Program-made: the position numbers and the translations under genes
Assembly: GCA_964648365.1 (NCBI GenBank)
Contig: CAZYLK010000010.1
Span: 1 to 62,196 of the forward strand
Direction: 5' to 3'
Source: SURF-32 sp964648365
Lineage (GTDB): Bacteria; Planctomycetota; Phycisphaerae; UBA1845
Length of the DNA: 62,196 nucleotides
Shown: positions 36,891-45,206 of the stretch, piece after piece
How the letters are laid out: each line of letters opens with the position of its first letter
Numbering within the stretch: position 1 is the stretch's first letter
The notes under the pieces: generated by a model
Database searches by the model: none
What the model was told of the DNA's origin: nothing
What the model saw: the letters and a program-made list of their open reading frames with translations, nothing else

Positions 36891-37331
36891 TCACGCCTGC
36901 TGGGCGGCGCGCTTCTTCAGGAAGCTCTCCAGCGTCGCAAGCTGATCGCGACGGCGGGCGGCGATCCGGTTGATGACGGCCGCCGCCTCCGGCTGGTTCG
37001 CCAGCTTCGCCGCGGCCGCCTCATACTTCTTGAGCGTCGAGCGTTCGTGCTCAATTACGCGCGGCAGCAGGTAGTCCAGTTCCTGAAAGTGCATGTCGGC
37101 CGTGCGCAGATCGCCGGCGCGCGGGCGGACGTAGCCGTGGTTGCGGTCGATCAGATCCACCAGCCAGGCGCAGTGCTCGTTCGTCTCGCGGGCGATGCGC
37201 TTGACGATCGGATATTCGTCGGCCGACGCCCAGCTTACGAACACGGTCGATTCGCGCAGCCGCTCGATGGCGCTGCTTTGCTCGGCCGCCAGCAGCATGT
37301 TGAGGATGTCGACGGTCGGGTTCGGTGTCAT
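36891..37331 (-). CDS. Ferritin-like four-helix protein, coupled to nuoN
   Basis: 146 residues. The start ATG overlaps the nuoN stop (ATGA at 37328-37331), so it is co-translated. It is almost all helical, with carboxylate/histidine motifs NEHCAWLVDLID and IEHERSTLKKYE spaced as in rubrerythrin/bacterioferritin-like di-iron helices, plus LAAEQSSAIERL. I infer a ferritin-like fold, perhaps handling iron, with a job tied to complex I assembly or protection. It is not a standard nuo subunit. Confidence 0.6.
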   Translation of the reverse strand: MTPNPTVDILNMLLAAEQSSAIERLRESTVFVSWASADEYPIVKRIARETNEHCAWLVDLIDRNHGYVRPRAGDLRTADMHFQELDYLLPRVIEHERSTLKKYEAAAAKLANQPEAAAVINRIAARRRDQLATLESFLKKRAAQQA

Positions 37332-39037
37332 GGAGAATCCGCCGTGGAGGCCAGCGCCGGCGGCGCATCGCCGGCGACCCGCGTTACGCGGGTGGGATCA
37401 AACGGCCGCGTGGCGTACTTGTCCGTCTGCGTCTTGAGCGGGCCGACCAGGACGAACAGCACGATCAGCAGCGACGCGCAGGCCCCCGCCAGCACGGTGC
37501 CGCCCAGCGGCGCCCCGACCCGCGGCCGGCCGTCGTCCTTTAGCGTCATCTCTACCACCAGCCGCATGTAATAGTAGAGGCTGAACAGCGTGTTGAGCAC
37601 GGCCGCGGTGATCAGCGTCCAGCCCAGCGTGTTGACAATCTGCCCGTCGGGCATGGTCAGCGCCGCGCGCGAGATCGGATCGGCCGCCTGTTCCGCCAGG
37701 GCGACGAGAATCCACCACTTGCCCACGAAACCCGCCAGCGGCGGCAGGCCCACCATCGACACCAGACACAGCACCAGCGACACCGCCAGCACCGGAGCCC
37801 GACGGATCAAGCCGTTGAAGGACTCGATGTTGTCGTTCCCGCAGTCCCAGTTCACCAGGGCCACGACGCCGAACGCCCCCAGGTTCATGAACAGATAAAT
37901 GACCAGGTAAGCCAATAGCGCACTGACGCCCGGATGCGGGAAGGAACCCAGTTCGCGGAAACTCAGGTCGATCAGCAGATCGTCCGGGTGAATCAAGACC
38001 GCCACCGCCATGAGCATGTAGCCCGCGTGGGCGATGGACGAATAAGCCAGCAGGCGCTTGACGCTGGTCTGCTGATAGGCGGCGAAGTTCGCCCAGGTGG
38101 CGGTGATGATCGCCATGATGCCGATCCCCCACGCCAGCGGGCGGATGACCGTCATTGCCTGGGGCGTCGGCACGGCGGAGCAGAACGCGTTGACCAGCCG
38201 CCACAGCAGCAGCAGACCCGCGGCCTTGCTCGCGACGCTCAGCCACGTCGTCACCTCGATCTTGGCGCCCTCGAATGCATCCGGGCACCAGAAGTGGAAC
38301 GGCACGGCCGAGATCTTGAACGCAACACCGGCAAGAATCAGCAGGAGCGCGATGCCTGTCAGCAGCGCATTGCCGCCGGAAAGCGCGTCGATCACGGCGG
38401 GCGCGACGGTCGCCATCTCCAGCGACCCGGTCAGGCCGTAAATCAGACTGATGCCGTACAGCATGGCCGCAGCGCTGATCGCGCCGAACACCATGTACTT
38501 CAGCGACGCCTCCGCCGCCTTCGCATCGCGTTTGTTGAAGCCGACAATCGCATAGCTCGGCAGCGAGGCCGTCTCGATCGCCACCGCCATCATCAGCAGG
38601 TTGGTCGTGCCGGCCATCAGCGCCATGCCCAGCGCGCTGCCGATCAGCAGAATAAAGAACTCGGGCGCGTCACGCTCCTGATCCGCACTGCCGATCCACC
38701 ACAAATACGTCACGCCGGCCAGGAAGATCAGCAACAGGAACTTGTAGAAAACCGCGATCGAGTCGACGACGATCATGCCGCCGTTGGGATCGGGCGTCAG
38801 GGCGCTCATCGGCCCGTTCGCCTCCACCATGCCGGCGGTGCGAATCACCATCCAGATGGCCGTCGCGATGCCCACCGCCGCCACGGCGGCAATCGTCCGC
38901 GCGCCGCGGCCGAGCAGGATCGGCGCCGCCACGATGCCGAGCATGGTGGCGATGAGCGCCAGCTCCGGCGCCAGCCGCGGAAGGTCTCGGGCCGCGTCCA
39001 TCCCGGCCCAGATGTTGTCTGCTGCGAGTATTCCCAC
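37328..39037 (-). CDS. nuoN: NADH-quinone oxidoreductase subunit N
   Basis: 569 residues from a GTG at 39037 (GAGG upstream). Antiporter-like membrane subunit of complex I, forming one of the proton channels. The conserved lysines and histidine lie in helices such as FNKRDAKAAEASLKYMVFGAISAAAML, TVLGVAFKISAVPFHFWCPDAFEGA and LAYSSIAHAGYM. A C-terminal tail of about 50 residues after the last helix is longer than usual. Order and strand fit the operon; nuoM lies upstream across a repeat-filled gap. Confidence 0.95.
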   Translation of the reverse strand: MGILAADNIWAGMDAARDLPRLAPELALIATMLGIVAAPILLGRGARTIAAVAAVGIATAIWMVIRTAGMVEANGPMSALTPDPNGGMIVVDSIAVFYKFLLLIFLAGVTYLWWIGSADQERDAPEFFILLIGSALGMALMAGTTNLLMMAVAIETASLPSYAIVGFNKRDAKAAEASLKYMVFGAISAAAMLYGISLIYGLTGSLEMATVAPAVIDALSGGNALLTGIALLLILAGVAFKISAVPFHFWCPDAFEGAKIEVTTWLSVASKAAGLLLLWRLVNAFCSAVPTPQAMTVIRPLAWGIGIMAIITATWANFAAYQQTSVKRLLAYSSIAHAGYMLMAVAVLIHPDDLLIDLSFRELGSFPHPGVSALLAYLVIYLFMNLGAFGVVALVNWDCGNDNIESFNGLIRRAPVLAVSLVLCLVSMVGLPPLAGFVGKWWILVALAEQAADPISRAALTMPDGQIVNTLGWTLITAAVLNTLFSLYYYMRLVVEMTLKDDGRPRVGAPLGGTVLAGACASLLIVLFVLVGPLKTQTDKYATRPFDPTRVTRVAGDAPPALASTADSP

Positions 39038-39334
39038 TGCTTGCTACCGCCTCTCGACCCGGTTCGGGTCGAAGGGAATGAGGGAGTGAGGGAGTAAGGG
39101 AGTCAGGGAAGAACGAAGTCGACGAACATCGAATTCCGAATTGCCGAAGCTCATCAGTCGCCGCACCCGCTCACTCCCTAACCCTGACATCCGCGTCCTG
39201 ACACCTGATCCGCGCCCGAAGTACGCTGTCCTCCGGCGCCCATTTCAAAGCACCAATCCCTCTCCGAAGTCTTCCCTGACTCCCTCATTCCCTCACTCCC
39301 TTACTCCCTTCCGCCATTCCGCCATTCCGCCATT
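39038..39334. repeat. GGGAGTnA-type microsatellites between nuoM and nuoN
   Basis: 297 bp with GGGAGTGAGGGAGTAAGGGA units near 39075-39110 and the opposite strand form (ACTCCCTCATTCCCTCACTCCC) near 39285-39310, plus CCGCCATT units at about 39310-39335. No gene is seen. The operon appears to read through it. Confidence 0.8.
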
Positions 39335-41023
39335 CTACGACCCGACCGGAGCAACCGCGGCCACGATGTGGTTCAGCGTTCCGGCGCAGAAGTTGAACAT
39401 CGTGTGCGCGGGGAACAGGCCGAGCACGATACAGAGCACGGCGAACGGAACGAGGATGCCCATCTCGCGGGCGTTTGCTTCGGGGTATCCCTTGTATTCG
39501 TCCTTCTCGGGTCCAAGGTACACGCGGCGGATCATCCACAGGATGTACCCGGCGGTCAGGATCACGCCCGCGGCCGCGACGATCGCCATCGGGTAGGCCC
39601 ACGGCATCGCCGTGCCATGCAGCTGACCCGCCTGGAACACGCCCAGCAGCACCCACAACTCACCGATGAAACCGCACAGGCCCGGCAGACCCAGCGACGC
39701 GAAGAACCCGATCGTCGCCATCGTGCCGTACTTGGGCATCGTCAGCCACAGGCCTCCGAAGCGGTTGATCTCACGATGGTGAGCGCGGTCGTAAATCACG
39801 CCGACCAGGAAGAAGCACATCGGCGACGAAACGCCGTGGGCGATCATCTGGAACATGGCGCCCTGGAAACCGGTCTCCGTCATGACCGCGATGCCCAGCA
39901 GGACGTAGCCCATGTGCGACACGGAGCTGTACGCGACGAGCTTCTTGAAGTCCGTTTGGGCCATGGCGCAGAGCGCACCGTAGATGATGCTGATGACGCC
40001 GATCAGCGCCAGCAGAAACGCATAATCATGCCCGCCGGCCGGGAAGATCGGGTAGCACAGGCGCAGGAATCCGTACCCGCCCATCTTCAGCAGCACGCCC
40101 GCCAGGATCATGCTGATCGGCGTCGGGGCCTCCACGTGCGCATCGGGCAACCATGTGTGGACGGGAACGGAGGGTAACTTCACCGCGAAGCCGATGAACA
40201 GGAAAACAAACATCAACGGGGCGAATCGCACGCCCAGGAGCGTCGTGCTCTCCTTGTCGAAGTGCGCCTGAATCTGCGGGTTCGTGGCCAGTTCAATCAG
40301 GTCGAACGTGCCGTGCTCGACGAAAGCGTCGGTGCGGTAGCCGCTGGCGACGAACGCCTGCGACGCCTGGCCTTCCGTCGCACGTGTCGCGTCGCTGATC
40401 GCCCGGTCGCTGTAGAAGTAGACCGCCACCAGCGCCACCAGCATCAGCACCGAGCCGGCCAGCGTGAACAGGAAGAACTTGATGGCTGCATATTCCTTCC
40501 GCGGACCGCCCCACACGCCGATGAGGAAGTACATCGGCAGGAGCATGATCTCCCAGAAGATGTAGAACAGGAAGAAGTCCAGCGCCAGGAAGACGCCGAT
40601 CATCCCTGTTTCCAGCAGCAGGAACAGCGCAAAGTACGCGCGGATTCCCTTGTGAATCTTCCACGAGTCGAAGTTCCAGCTTGCCAGGCACGCGAGCAGG
40701 CTGACGAACGTGGTCAGCACGACCAGCGGGAAGCTCAGTCCGTCGACGCCGACGAAGTACTCGACGTTAAATCGCTCGCCCGTAATCCAATCGGTCCGGA
40801 AGACGTGTTTCAACGCCCCGTACTGAGCGCCAAAGGTGCCCTCCGGATCGCTGCCGCCGTTGATGAACGACGGAAAAAGCACCAGCGAGACCAGAAACGC
40901 CAGCACGGTCGCCGCCAGCGCCACCTGTCGCACCTGTGCCCGCGGGACGACCAGGCACAGCAGCGCTCCGATCGTGGGCAGAAAGATAATCAACGTCAGC
41001 AGATGATCGCCGAATATATTCAT
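39335..41023 (-). CDS. nuoM: NADH-quinone oxidoreductase subunit M
   Basis: 562 residues from the ATG at 41023; a TTG at 41035 would add four. Antiporter-like channel subunit. Signatures are FLFYIFWEIMLLPMYFLIGVWGGPRKEYAAIKFFLFTLAGSVLML (proton-channel Glu and Lys), LPSVPVHTWLPDAHVEAPTPISMILAGVLLKMGGYG and KKLVAYSSVSHMGYVLLGIAVM. A loop at about residues 215-250 (after TM6) is enlarged. Encoded between nuoL and nuoN as usual. Confidence 0.96.
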   Translation of the reverse strand: MNIFGDHLLTLIIFLPTIGALLCLVVPRAQVRQVALAATVLAFLVSLVLFPSFINGGSDPEGTFGAQYGALKHVFRTDWITGERFNVEYFVGVDGLSFPLVVLTTFVSLLACLASWNFDSWKIHKGIRAYFALFLLLETGMIGVFLALDFFLFYIFWEIMLLPMYFLIGVWGGPRKEYAAIKFFLFTLAGSVLMLVALVAVYFYSDRAISDATRATEGQASQAFVASGYRTDAFVEHGTFDLIELATNPQIQAHFDKESTTLLGVRFAPLMFVFLFIGFAVKLPSVPVHTWLPDAHVEAPTPISMILAGVLLKMGGYGFLRLCYPIFPAGGHDYAFLLALIGVISIIYGALCAMAQTDFKKLVAYSSVSHMGYVLLGIAVMTETGFQGAMFQMIAHGVSSPMCFFLVGVIYDRAHHREINRFGGLWLTMPKYGTMATIGFFASLGLPGLCGFIGELWVLLGVFQAGQLHGTAMPWAYPMAIVAAAGVILTAGYILWMIRRVYLGPEKDEYKGYPEANAREMGILVPFAVLCIVLGLFPAHTMFNFCAGTLNHIVAAVAPVGS

Positions 41024-41084
41024 CACACTACTCAAAAGCTATGAGGCCAGGACTCGATCCGTGAGGACGACCACCCTCGCTGTA

Positions 41085-41130
41085 CTCATTCCCGCCATTC
41101 GACATTCGACATTCGCTATTCGCCATTTCT
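41085..41130. repeat. ATTCG microsatellite
   Basis: CATTCGACATTCGACATTCG-type units between nuoL and nuoM; same family as at 16882-17085. Confidence 0.8.
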
Positions 41131-41132
41131 TC

Positions 41133-43967
41133 CTACCATGTCGTCGGCTCGCCGGTAGACTTCTTTCGCCGCTCGAACATCCGCTCGCCCCAGGACGTCA
41201 ACCGGTGAATGACGATCACGCCGACCAGGATACCCAGCCCGACAATGACCCATCCGACCGATTCGCCGATTCCGCGCATGAACTGGTCTAACCCTTCGGA
41301 CAGCGATGGATACACAAGCAGACCCATCACGGCAAGCGTCGCCATGCCCACGGCCAGCACGACGTAACGACGAATGTGCCCCGACTGCGGTGACCGCAAC
41401 GCGGCCGCCAGGTCGTACACAGACTCGCGAACGCCGTGGAAGAAGCCGTCCACGCCGTGCGCGTCCAGCACGCGTCCGGAGAAGTTCGCCAGGCGCTCCG
41501 TCACGGCCGCCAGCAGATTGAAAATCGAGTCAACCACGTACGTATCGAAGAACCGGCACAGACCGGCGACCATCAGGCAGCCTTTGACCCATACGAAGTC
41601 GTAGATCTCGTCGAAGAAGTACTTCTTCTCGAGCACCATGTGGACGAACGCGACCGGCGGAATGCGGCGGATGCGCTCGGCCAGGTCGAGGCCGTTGCGG
41701 TAGACCGCCCAGGCGATCACGAAGCCGACGATGAACGCAAAGCCGACGTAGGTGATCATCGCCGCGTGCGGGTCGTTGGAGTGGTCCATCGCCAGCACGG
41801 CGTCGGTCGAATCGTGAGCCACGCCGTCCACGGCGACGACCATGGCAGCGTCCGTCGCCGCCGGCGCCTCACCGCGGATGAGGTCGGGGAATATCCAGTA
41901 ACTGGCGACGACCGTTCCCACCGCCAGCACCACCAGCGGCATGTACATCAGCGGCGACTCATGGGCGTGGTCATGCACGTGATGATCGCGCGGCTTGCCC
42001 ATGAAGGTCAGCCACCAGCAGCGGAACATGTAGAACGGCGTGATGTAGGCAGTGGCGATCGCGAGCGCGAACATCCACCACGGCAGCGCCTTCGTCCGGG
42101 CGGCAATCGGGTTCTTGAACGTCGAGCCGTGACGGCCGCCGTGCGCCGCCTTAGCGTGCTCGCCTGCGCCGTGCGCCGTTGCTGCGGTCGGCGGTTCGTG
42201 AGGCTGGGTATCGCCCGCGTGGTCCGCCGCGTCGTGCGCGGGAGGTTCGAACGACGCGAGCGCCACCGTCGGATTGCCGTCGATATCGCCGACGGGTCGT
42301 CGGCGAGCCGCGGGCTTCAGCCCGCGCGGATCTTCCGACTTCGCTGAGGCGCCCATCCTCGGATCGGCTACCGAGCCAGTCGAATCTTCGTGCTCGAGCT
42401 TGTCGCGACTGGCGAGCAGAACGTCCGCGCGGGCTGAAGCCCGCGGCTCGCTGTCCGCGCCGGGCATCCCCGGACCGTCCGCGGCGGCATGTTCATCCGC
42501 GCCGTGGGTGTCCTGCCCGCCGAAGCCGTGCCAGTTGTCCATGCGGTCAAACCCGACCGCCAGAATCTCGTCCTTGCTGAAGTAACCGCCCAGGCCAAGG
42601 TGCATCCCCGGAATGCCCGCGCCGGCGATCGCCAGCACACCGACGAAGAACGTCCAGCAGGTCCACGGCATCTTCGTCCGCAGCCCGCCCATCTTCCGCA
42701 TGTCCTGCTCGTGATGGCAGCCTTCGATCACCTGGCCGGAGCCGAGGAAGAGCATCGCCTTGAAGAAGGCATGCGTGATCAGGTGGAACAGCGCGGCCGT
42801 CCAGGCGCCGATACCCATGCCGAAGATCATGTACCCAAGCTGAGACAGCGTCGAATACGCCAGGCACTTCTTGATGTCAGTCTGCACGATGGCGATCAGC
42901 GCCATGGCGGTGAGCGTGATACAGCCGATGGTGGCGATGAACATCTGCGCTTCCGGCGTCAGCAGCCGGAACACGCGGGCCACCAGGTACACACCGGCCG
43001 CGACCATCGTGGCGGCGTGGATCAAAGCACTGACCGGCGTCGGGCCGGCCATCGCATCCGGCAGCCACACATGCAGCGGGAACTGGGCGCTTTTGCCCGT
43101 CGCCCCGCAGAACAGACCGACGCCCATCAGCGTCACGGCCGCGACGCCCCAGACGCTGTAGCCGAAGAGTCTGGCTCCGGTCTCGGCGTTGCGATCGATC
43201 TCGGCCCTCAACTCGGCAGGCGCGCCGGCGAGGTAGTTCGCGGTGAATGTCGTGTCGTGGGCCAGCGGTGTCGCGTGAGCCTTTTGAGCCGCCTTCTCAA
43301 ACGTGACCGCCGCCTGGTCCAGATCGAACGTGCCGAAGAACGTCACCACCATCATCAGCCCGGCAATGAAGCCGAAGTCGCCGACGCGGTTGGTGATGAA
43401 CGCCTTCATGCTGGCCCGGGAGGCGTAGCCGCGGTCAAAGTAGTAGCCGATCAGCAGATAGCTGCACAGGCCGACCAGTTCCCAGAAGATGAACAGGAAG
43501 AGGAGGCTGCTGGAGACGACCAGCCCCAACATGCTGAACCCGAACAGCGACAGGTAGGCGAAAAACCGCCAGTACTTGCACTGACGATCCACCTCGTCGC
43601 TGTGCCCGGCCATGTAGCCGACGCTGAACACGAAGATGTTGGTCGCGACGAACGTGACCATGAAGAACATAGCCACCGTCAGCGAGTCGAGCTTGACCCC
43701 GATCGTCAGCGGCACGCTTCCCAGCATCGCCCAGTCGAATCGATAGGCGTTTGCCGTCAGTGCGGCCCGGGTCTCGGGCGTTTCGAACAGGCCCCAGCCG
43801 ATCAGCACAATCGTCGCCAGGACGCACGGCAAACCCATGCCCAGCACCACGGCAAACCAGCCCGCCTTCGGCTTGCCCAGCTTCGGACCGGCAAAGACCA
43901 GCGCCCAGAAGCTGATAAACGGCAGGACGACGGCGACCGCCAGCAGGATTTCGTACTTGTGACTCAT
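41133..43967 (-). CDS. nuoL: NADH-quinone oxidoreductase subunit L, enlarged
   Basis: 944 residues from the ATG at 43967, which overlaps the nuoK stop (ATGA). Proton-channel and lateral-helix subunit. Antiporter motifs: LFIFWELVGLCSYLLIGYYF, FPLHVWLPDAMAGPTPVSALIHAATMVAAGVYLV, LAYSTLSQLGYMIFGMG. E. coli NuoL is about 613 residues; here a hydrophilic, His- and Ala-rich insert of about 150 residues (~475-622) splits the region after IPGMHLGLGGYFSKDEIL. The insert contains two oppositely oriented GAGCCGCGGGCT-type palindromes in frame. The rest, including the long lateral helix (AERIRRIPPVAFVHMVLEKKYFFDEIYD), is intact, so it is probably functional. Confidence 0.94.
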   Translation of the reverse strand: MSHKYEILLAVAVVLPFISFWALVFAGPKLGKPKAGWFAVVLGMGLPCVLATIVLIGWGLFETPETRAALTANAYRFDWAMLGSVPLTIGVKLDSLTVAMFFMVTFVATNIFVFSVGYMAGHSDEVDRQCKYWRFFAYLSLFGFSMLGLVVSSSLLFLFIFWELVGLCSYLLIGYYFDRGYASRASMKAFITNRVGDFGFIAGLMMVVTFFGTFDLDQAAVTFEKAAQKAHATPLAHDTTFTANYLAGAPAELRAEIDRNAETGARLFGYSVWGVAAVTLMGVGLFCGATGKSAQFPLHVWLPDAMAGPTPVSALIHAATMVAAGVYLVARVFRLLTPEAQMFIATIGCITLTAMALIAIVQTDIKKCLAYSTLSQLGYMIFGMGIGAWTAALFHLITHAFFKAMLFLGSGQVIEGCHHEQDMRKMGGLRTKMPWTCWTFFVGVLAIAGAGIPGMHLGLGGYFSKDEILAVGFDRMDNWHGFGGQDTHGADEHAAADGPGMPGADSEPRASARADVLLASRDKLEHEDSTGSVADPRMGASAKSEDPRGLKPAARRRPVGDIDGNPTVALASFEPPAHDAADHAGDTQPHEPPTAATAHGAGEHAKAAHGGRHGSTFKNPIAARTKALPWWMFALAIATAYITPFYMFRCWWLTFMGKPRDHHVHDHAHESPLMYMPLVVLAVGTVVASYWIFPDLIRGEAPAATDAAMVVAVDGVAHDSTDAVLAMDHSNDPHAAMITYVGFAFIVGFVIAWAVYRNGLDLAERIRRIPPVAFVHMVLEKKYFFDEIYDFVWVKGCLMVAGLCRFFDTYVVDSIFNLLAAVTERLANFSGRVLDAHGVDGFFHGVRESVYDLAAALRSPQSGHIRRYVVLAVGMATLAVMGLLVYPSLSEGLDQFMRGIGESVGWVIVGLGILVGVIVIHRLTSWGERMFERRKKSTGEPTTW
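42305..42331. repeat. GAGCCGCGGGCT-type palindrome within nuoL
   Basis: 27 bp in the hydrophilic insert. Read on the coding (minus) strand it encodes DPRGLKPAA. Confidence 0.9.
42423..42449. repeat. Inverted GAGCCGCGGGCT-type palindrome within nuoL
   Basis: Second copy 118 bp away, opposite orientation. On the coding strand it encodes EPRASARAD, the same peptide as in the ABC permease. Confidence 0.9.
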
Positions 43968-44275
43968 CCCTTGAGCGTCTCGCCCCGGTCCACGTCCACC
44001 GTCGCCAGGTTCTTGTAGAAGTTCATGCAGATCGCCACCGCCAGCGCCGCCTCCGCGGCCGCCAGCACGATGATAAACAGCGTTCCGATCTGCCCGTCCA
44101 GCAGGCCGCCGCGATAGCGGTCGAACGCGACCAGGTTGATCGCCGCGCTGTTGAGCACCAGTTCGACGCCGATCAGCACGCCGATGGCGTTGCGCTTCGT
44201 GGTCATCGTGTACACGCCGCTGCAAAACAGCACCGCCGCGACGACCAGGTAATGATTCAGGCCAATCTCAAACAT
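43964..44275 (-). CDS. nuoK: NADH-quinone oxidoreductase subunit K
   Basis: 103 residues, normal length, three membrane helices. The conserved glutamates appear in GVLIGVELVLNSAAINLVAF and LAAAEAALAVAICMNFYK. The 3' end overlaps nuoL by ATGA. Between it and nuoJ upstream is a palindrome/ATTCG repeat. Confidence 0.96.
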   Translation of the reverse strand: MFEIGLNHYLVVAAVLFCSGVYTMTTKRNAIGVLIGVELVLNSAAINLVAFDRYRGGLLDGQIGTLFIIVLAAAEAALAVAICMNFYKNLATVDVDRGETLKG

Positions 44276-44299
44276 GATTCACGCTGCAACTCTGCCAGC

Positions 44300-44412
44300 G
44301 AGCCGCGGGCTTCAGCCCGCGCGGAGTCACGGATCGACTCGATCCCGCTCAACGCGTCGCGACGGCACCACTCTGCTTTCGCCATTCGACATTCGCCATT
44401 CGACATTTCTGC
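44300..44412. repeat. Palindrome and ATTCG repeat between nuoJ and nuoK
   Basis: 44300-44326 is a GAGCCGCGGGCT-type palindrome. About 44376-44412 is ATTCG microsatellite, which ends two bases before the nuoJ stop. Confidence 0.85.
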
Positions 44413-44414
44413 CT

Positions 44415-45089
44415 TTACTTCTCCTGCCGCGCCAAATGTGCCGCTCCCACCATCACGATCATCAGCAGCACACCCGCCGCCTCGAACGGCACCAGGTAGT
44501 ACGTCAGCAGCCGCTTGCCAAGATCTCGGACCTCCGGCCCGGCCGCCGCCACAGGCGAAGTCTTCCACTCCGCCCCGGTCAGCAGCAGGATCAGACAGAC
44601 CAGCAGCGACACGCACACCAGCCCGGCCGCGACCATCTCTCCGCGCTTCGGCTCGAACCGCGCCCAGGGCGACTTGCTGGTAAGCATGACGCCGAAGATC
44701 AGCAGGATCAGCACGCCGCCGACGTACACGATCAACTGAATGGCCGCGATGAAGTTCGCCGCCAGCAGAAAATACAGCATCGCCACCGAGCCCAGACCGA
44801 AGAACAGCGCAGTCGCCATGCGGACGATGTTCCGCCCCAGGCAAATCGCCAGCGCCGAGCCGATGGTCAGCCCCGCGAACAGATAGAACATCGCCGCCTC
44901 GAACGCCTGCCCGTACCACGCGGGCGCCGGCGTCGCGGCAGACGATTGCGCCATCGCGGGCGCCGCGGCGGCGAGCGCCGTGACCGCGACGAACGCAATT
45001 CCCAGGCGCCGCAGGCGCGGCCGGCAAGGGAGTGAGGGAGTAAGGGCGTAAGGGAGTAAGGGAAGAGTCAAAGTGGCGGACCTTGTCAT
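44415..45089 (-). CDS. nuoJ: NADH-quinone oxidoreductase subunit J, N-terminally extended
   Basis: 224 residues from the ATG at 45089. Membrane subunit next to nuoK. The core starts at about residue 62 (AAMFYLFAGLTIGSALAICLGRNIVRMATALFFGLGSVAMLYFLLAANFIAAIQLIVYVGGVLILLIFGVML), a typical NuoJ pattern. Before it is an extra region: LPLLPYALTPSLP, encoded by a GGGAGTnA microsatellite (45030-45065), then a signal-like segment FVAVTALAAAAPAMAQ. Start position is uncertain; the true start may lie after the repeat. Confidence 0.85.
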   Translation of the reverse strand: MTRSATLTLPLLPYALTPSLPCRPRLRRLGIAFVAVTALAAAAPAMAQSSAATPAPAWYGQAFEAAMFYLFAGLTIGSALAICLGRNIVRMATALFFGLGSVAMLYFLLAANFIAAIQLIVYVGGVLILLIFGVMLTSKSPWARFEPKRGEMVAAGLVCVSLLVCLILLLTGAEWKTSPVAAAGPEVRDLGKRLLTYYLVPFEAAGVLLMIVMVGAAHLARQEK

Positions 45090-45195
45090 GTCGCGACTGA
45101 CACCGGGCTGACGCGTACGAGTGGACCCGCTTACGTCCACGGCGCCCGCGTCCCCTCTTCTCTTCCCTGACTCCCTCACTCCCTGACTCCCTATT
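45030..45195. repeat. GGGAGTnA microsatellite around the nuoJ start
   Basis: GGGAGTAAGGGCGTAAGGGAGTAAGGGA units at 45030-45065 lie inside the nuoJ reading frame; CTCCCTCACTCCCTGACTCCCT units follow at about 45165-45195, between nuoJ and nuoH. Confidence 0.85.
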
Positions 45196-45206
45196 CCCTG
45201 ATCCGT

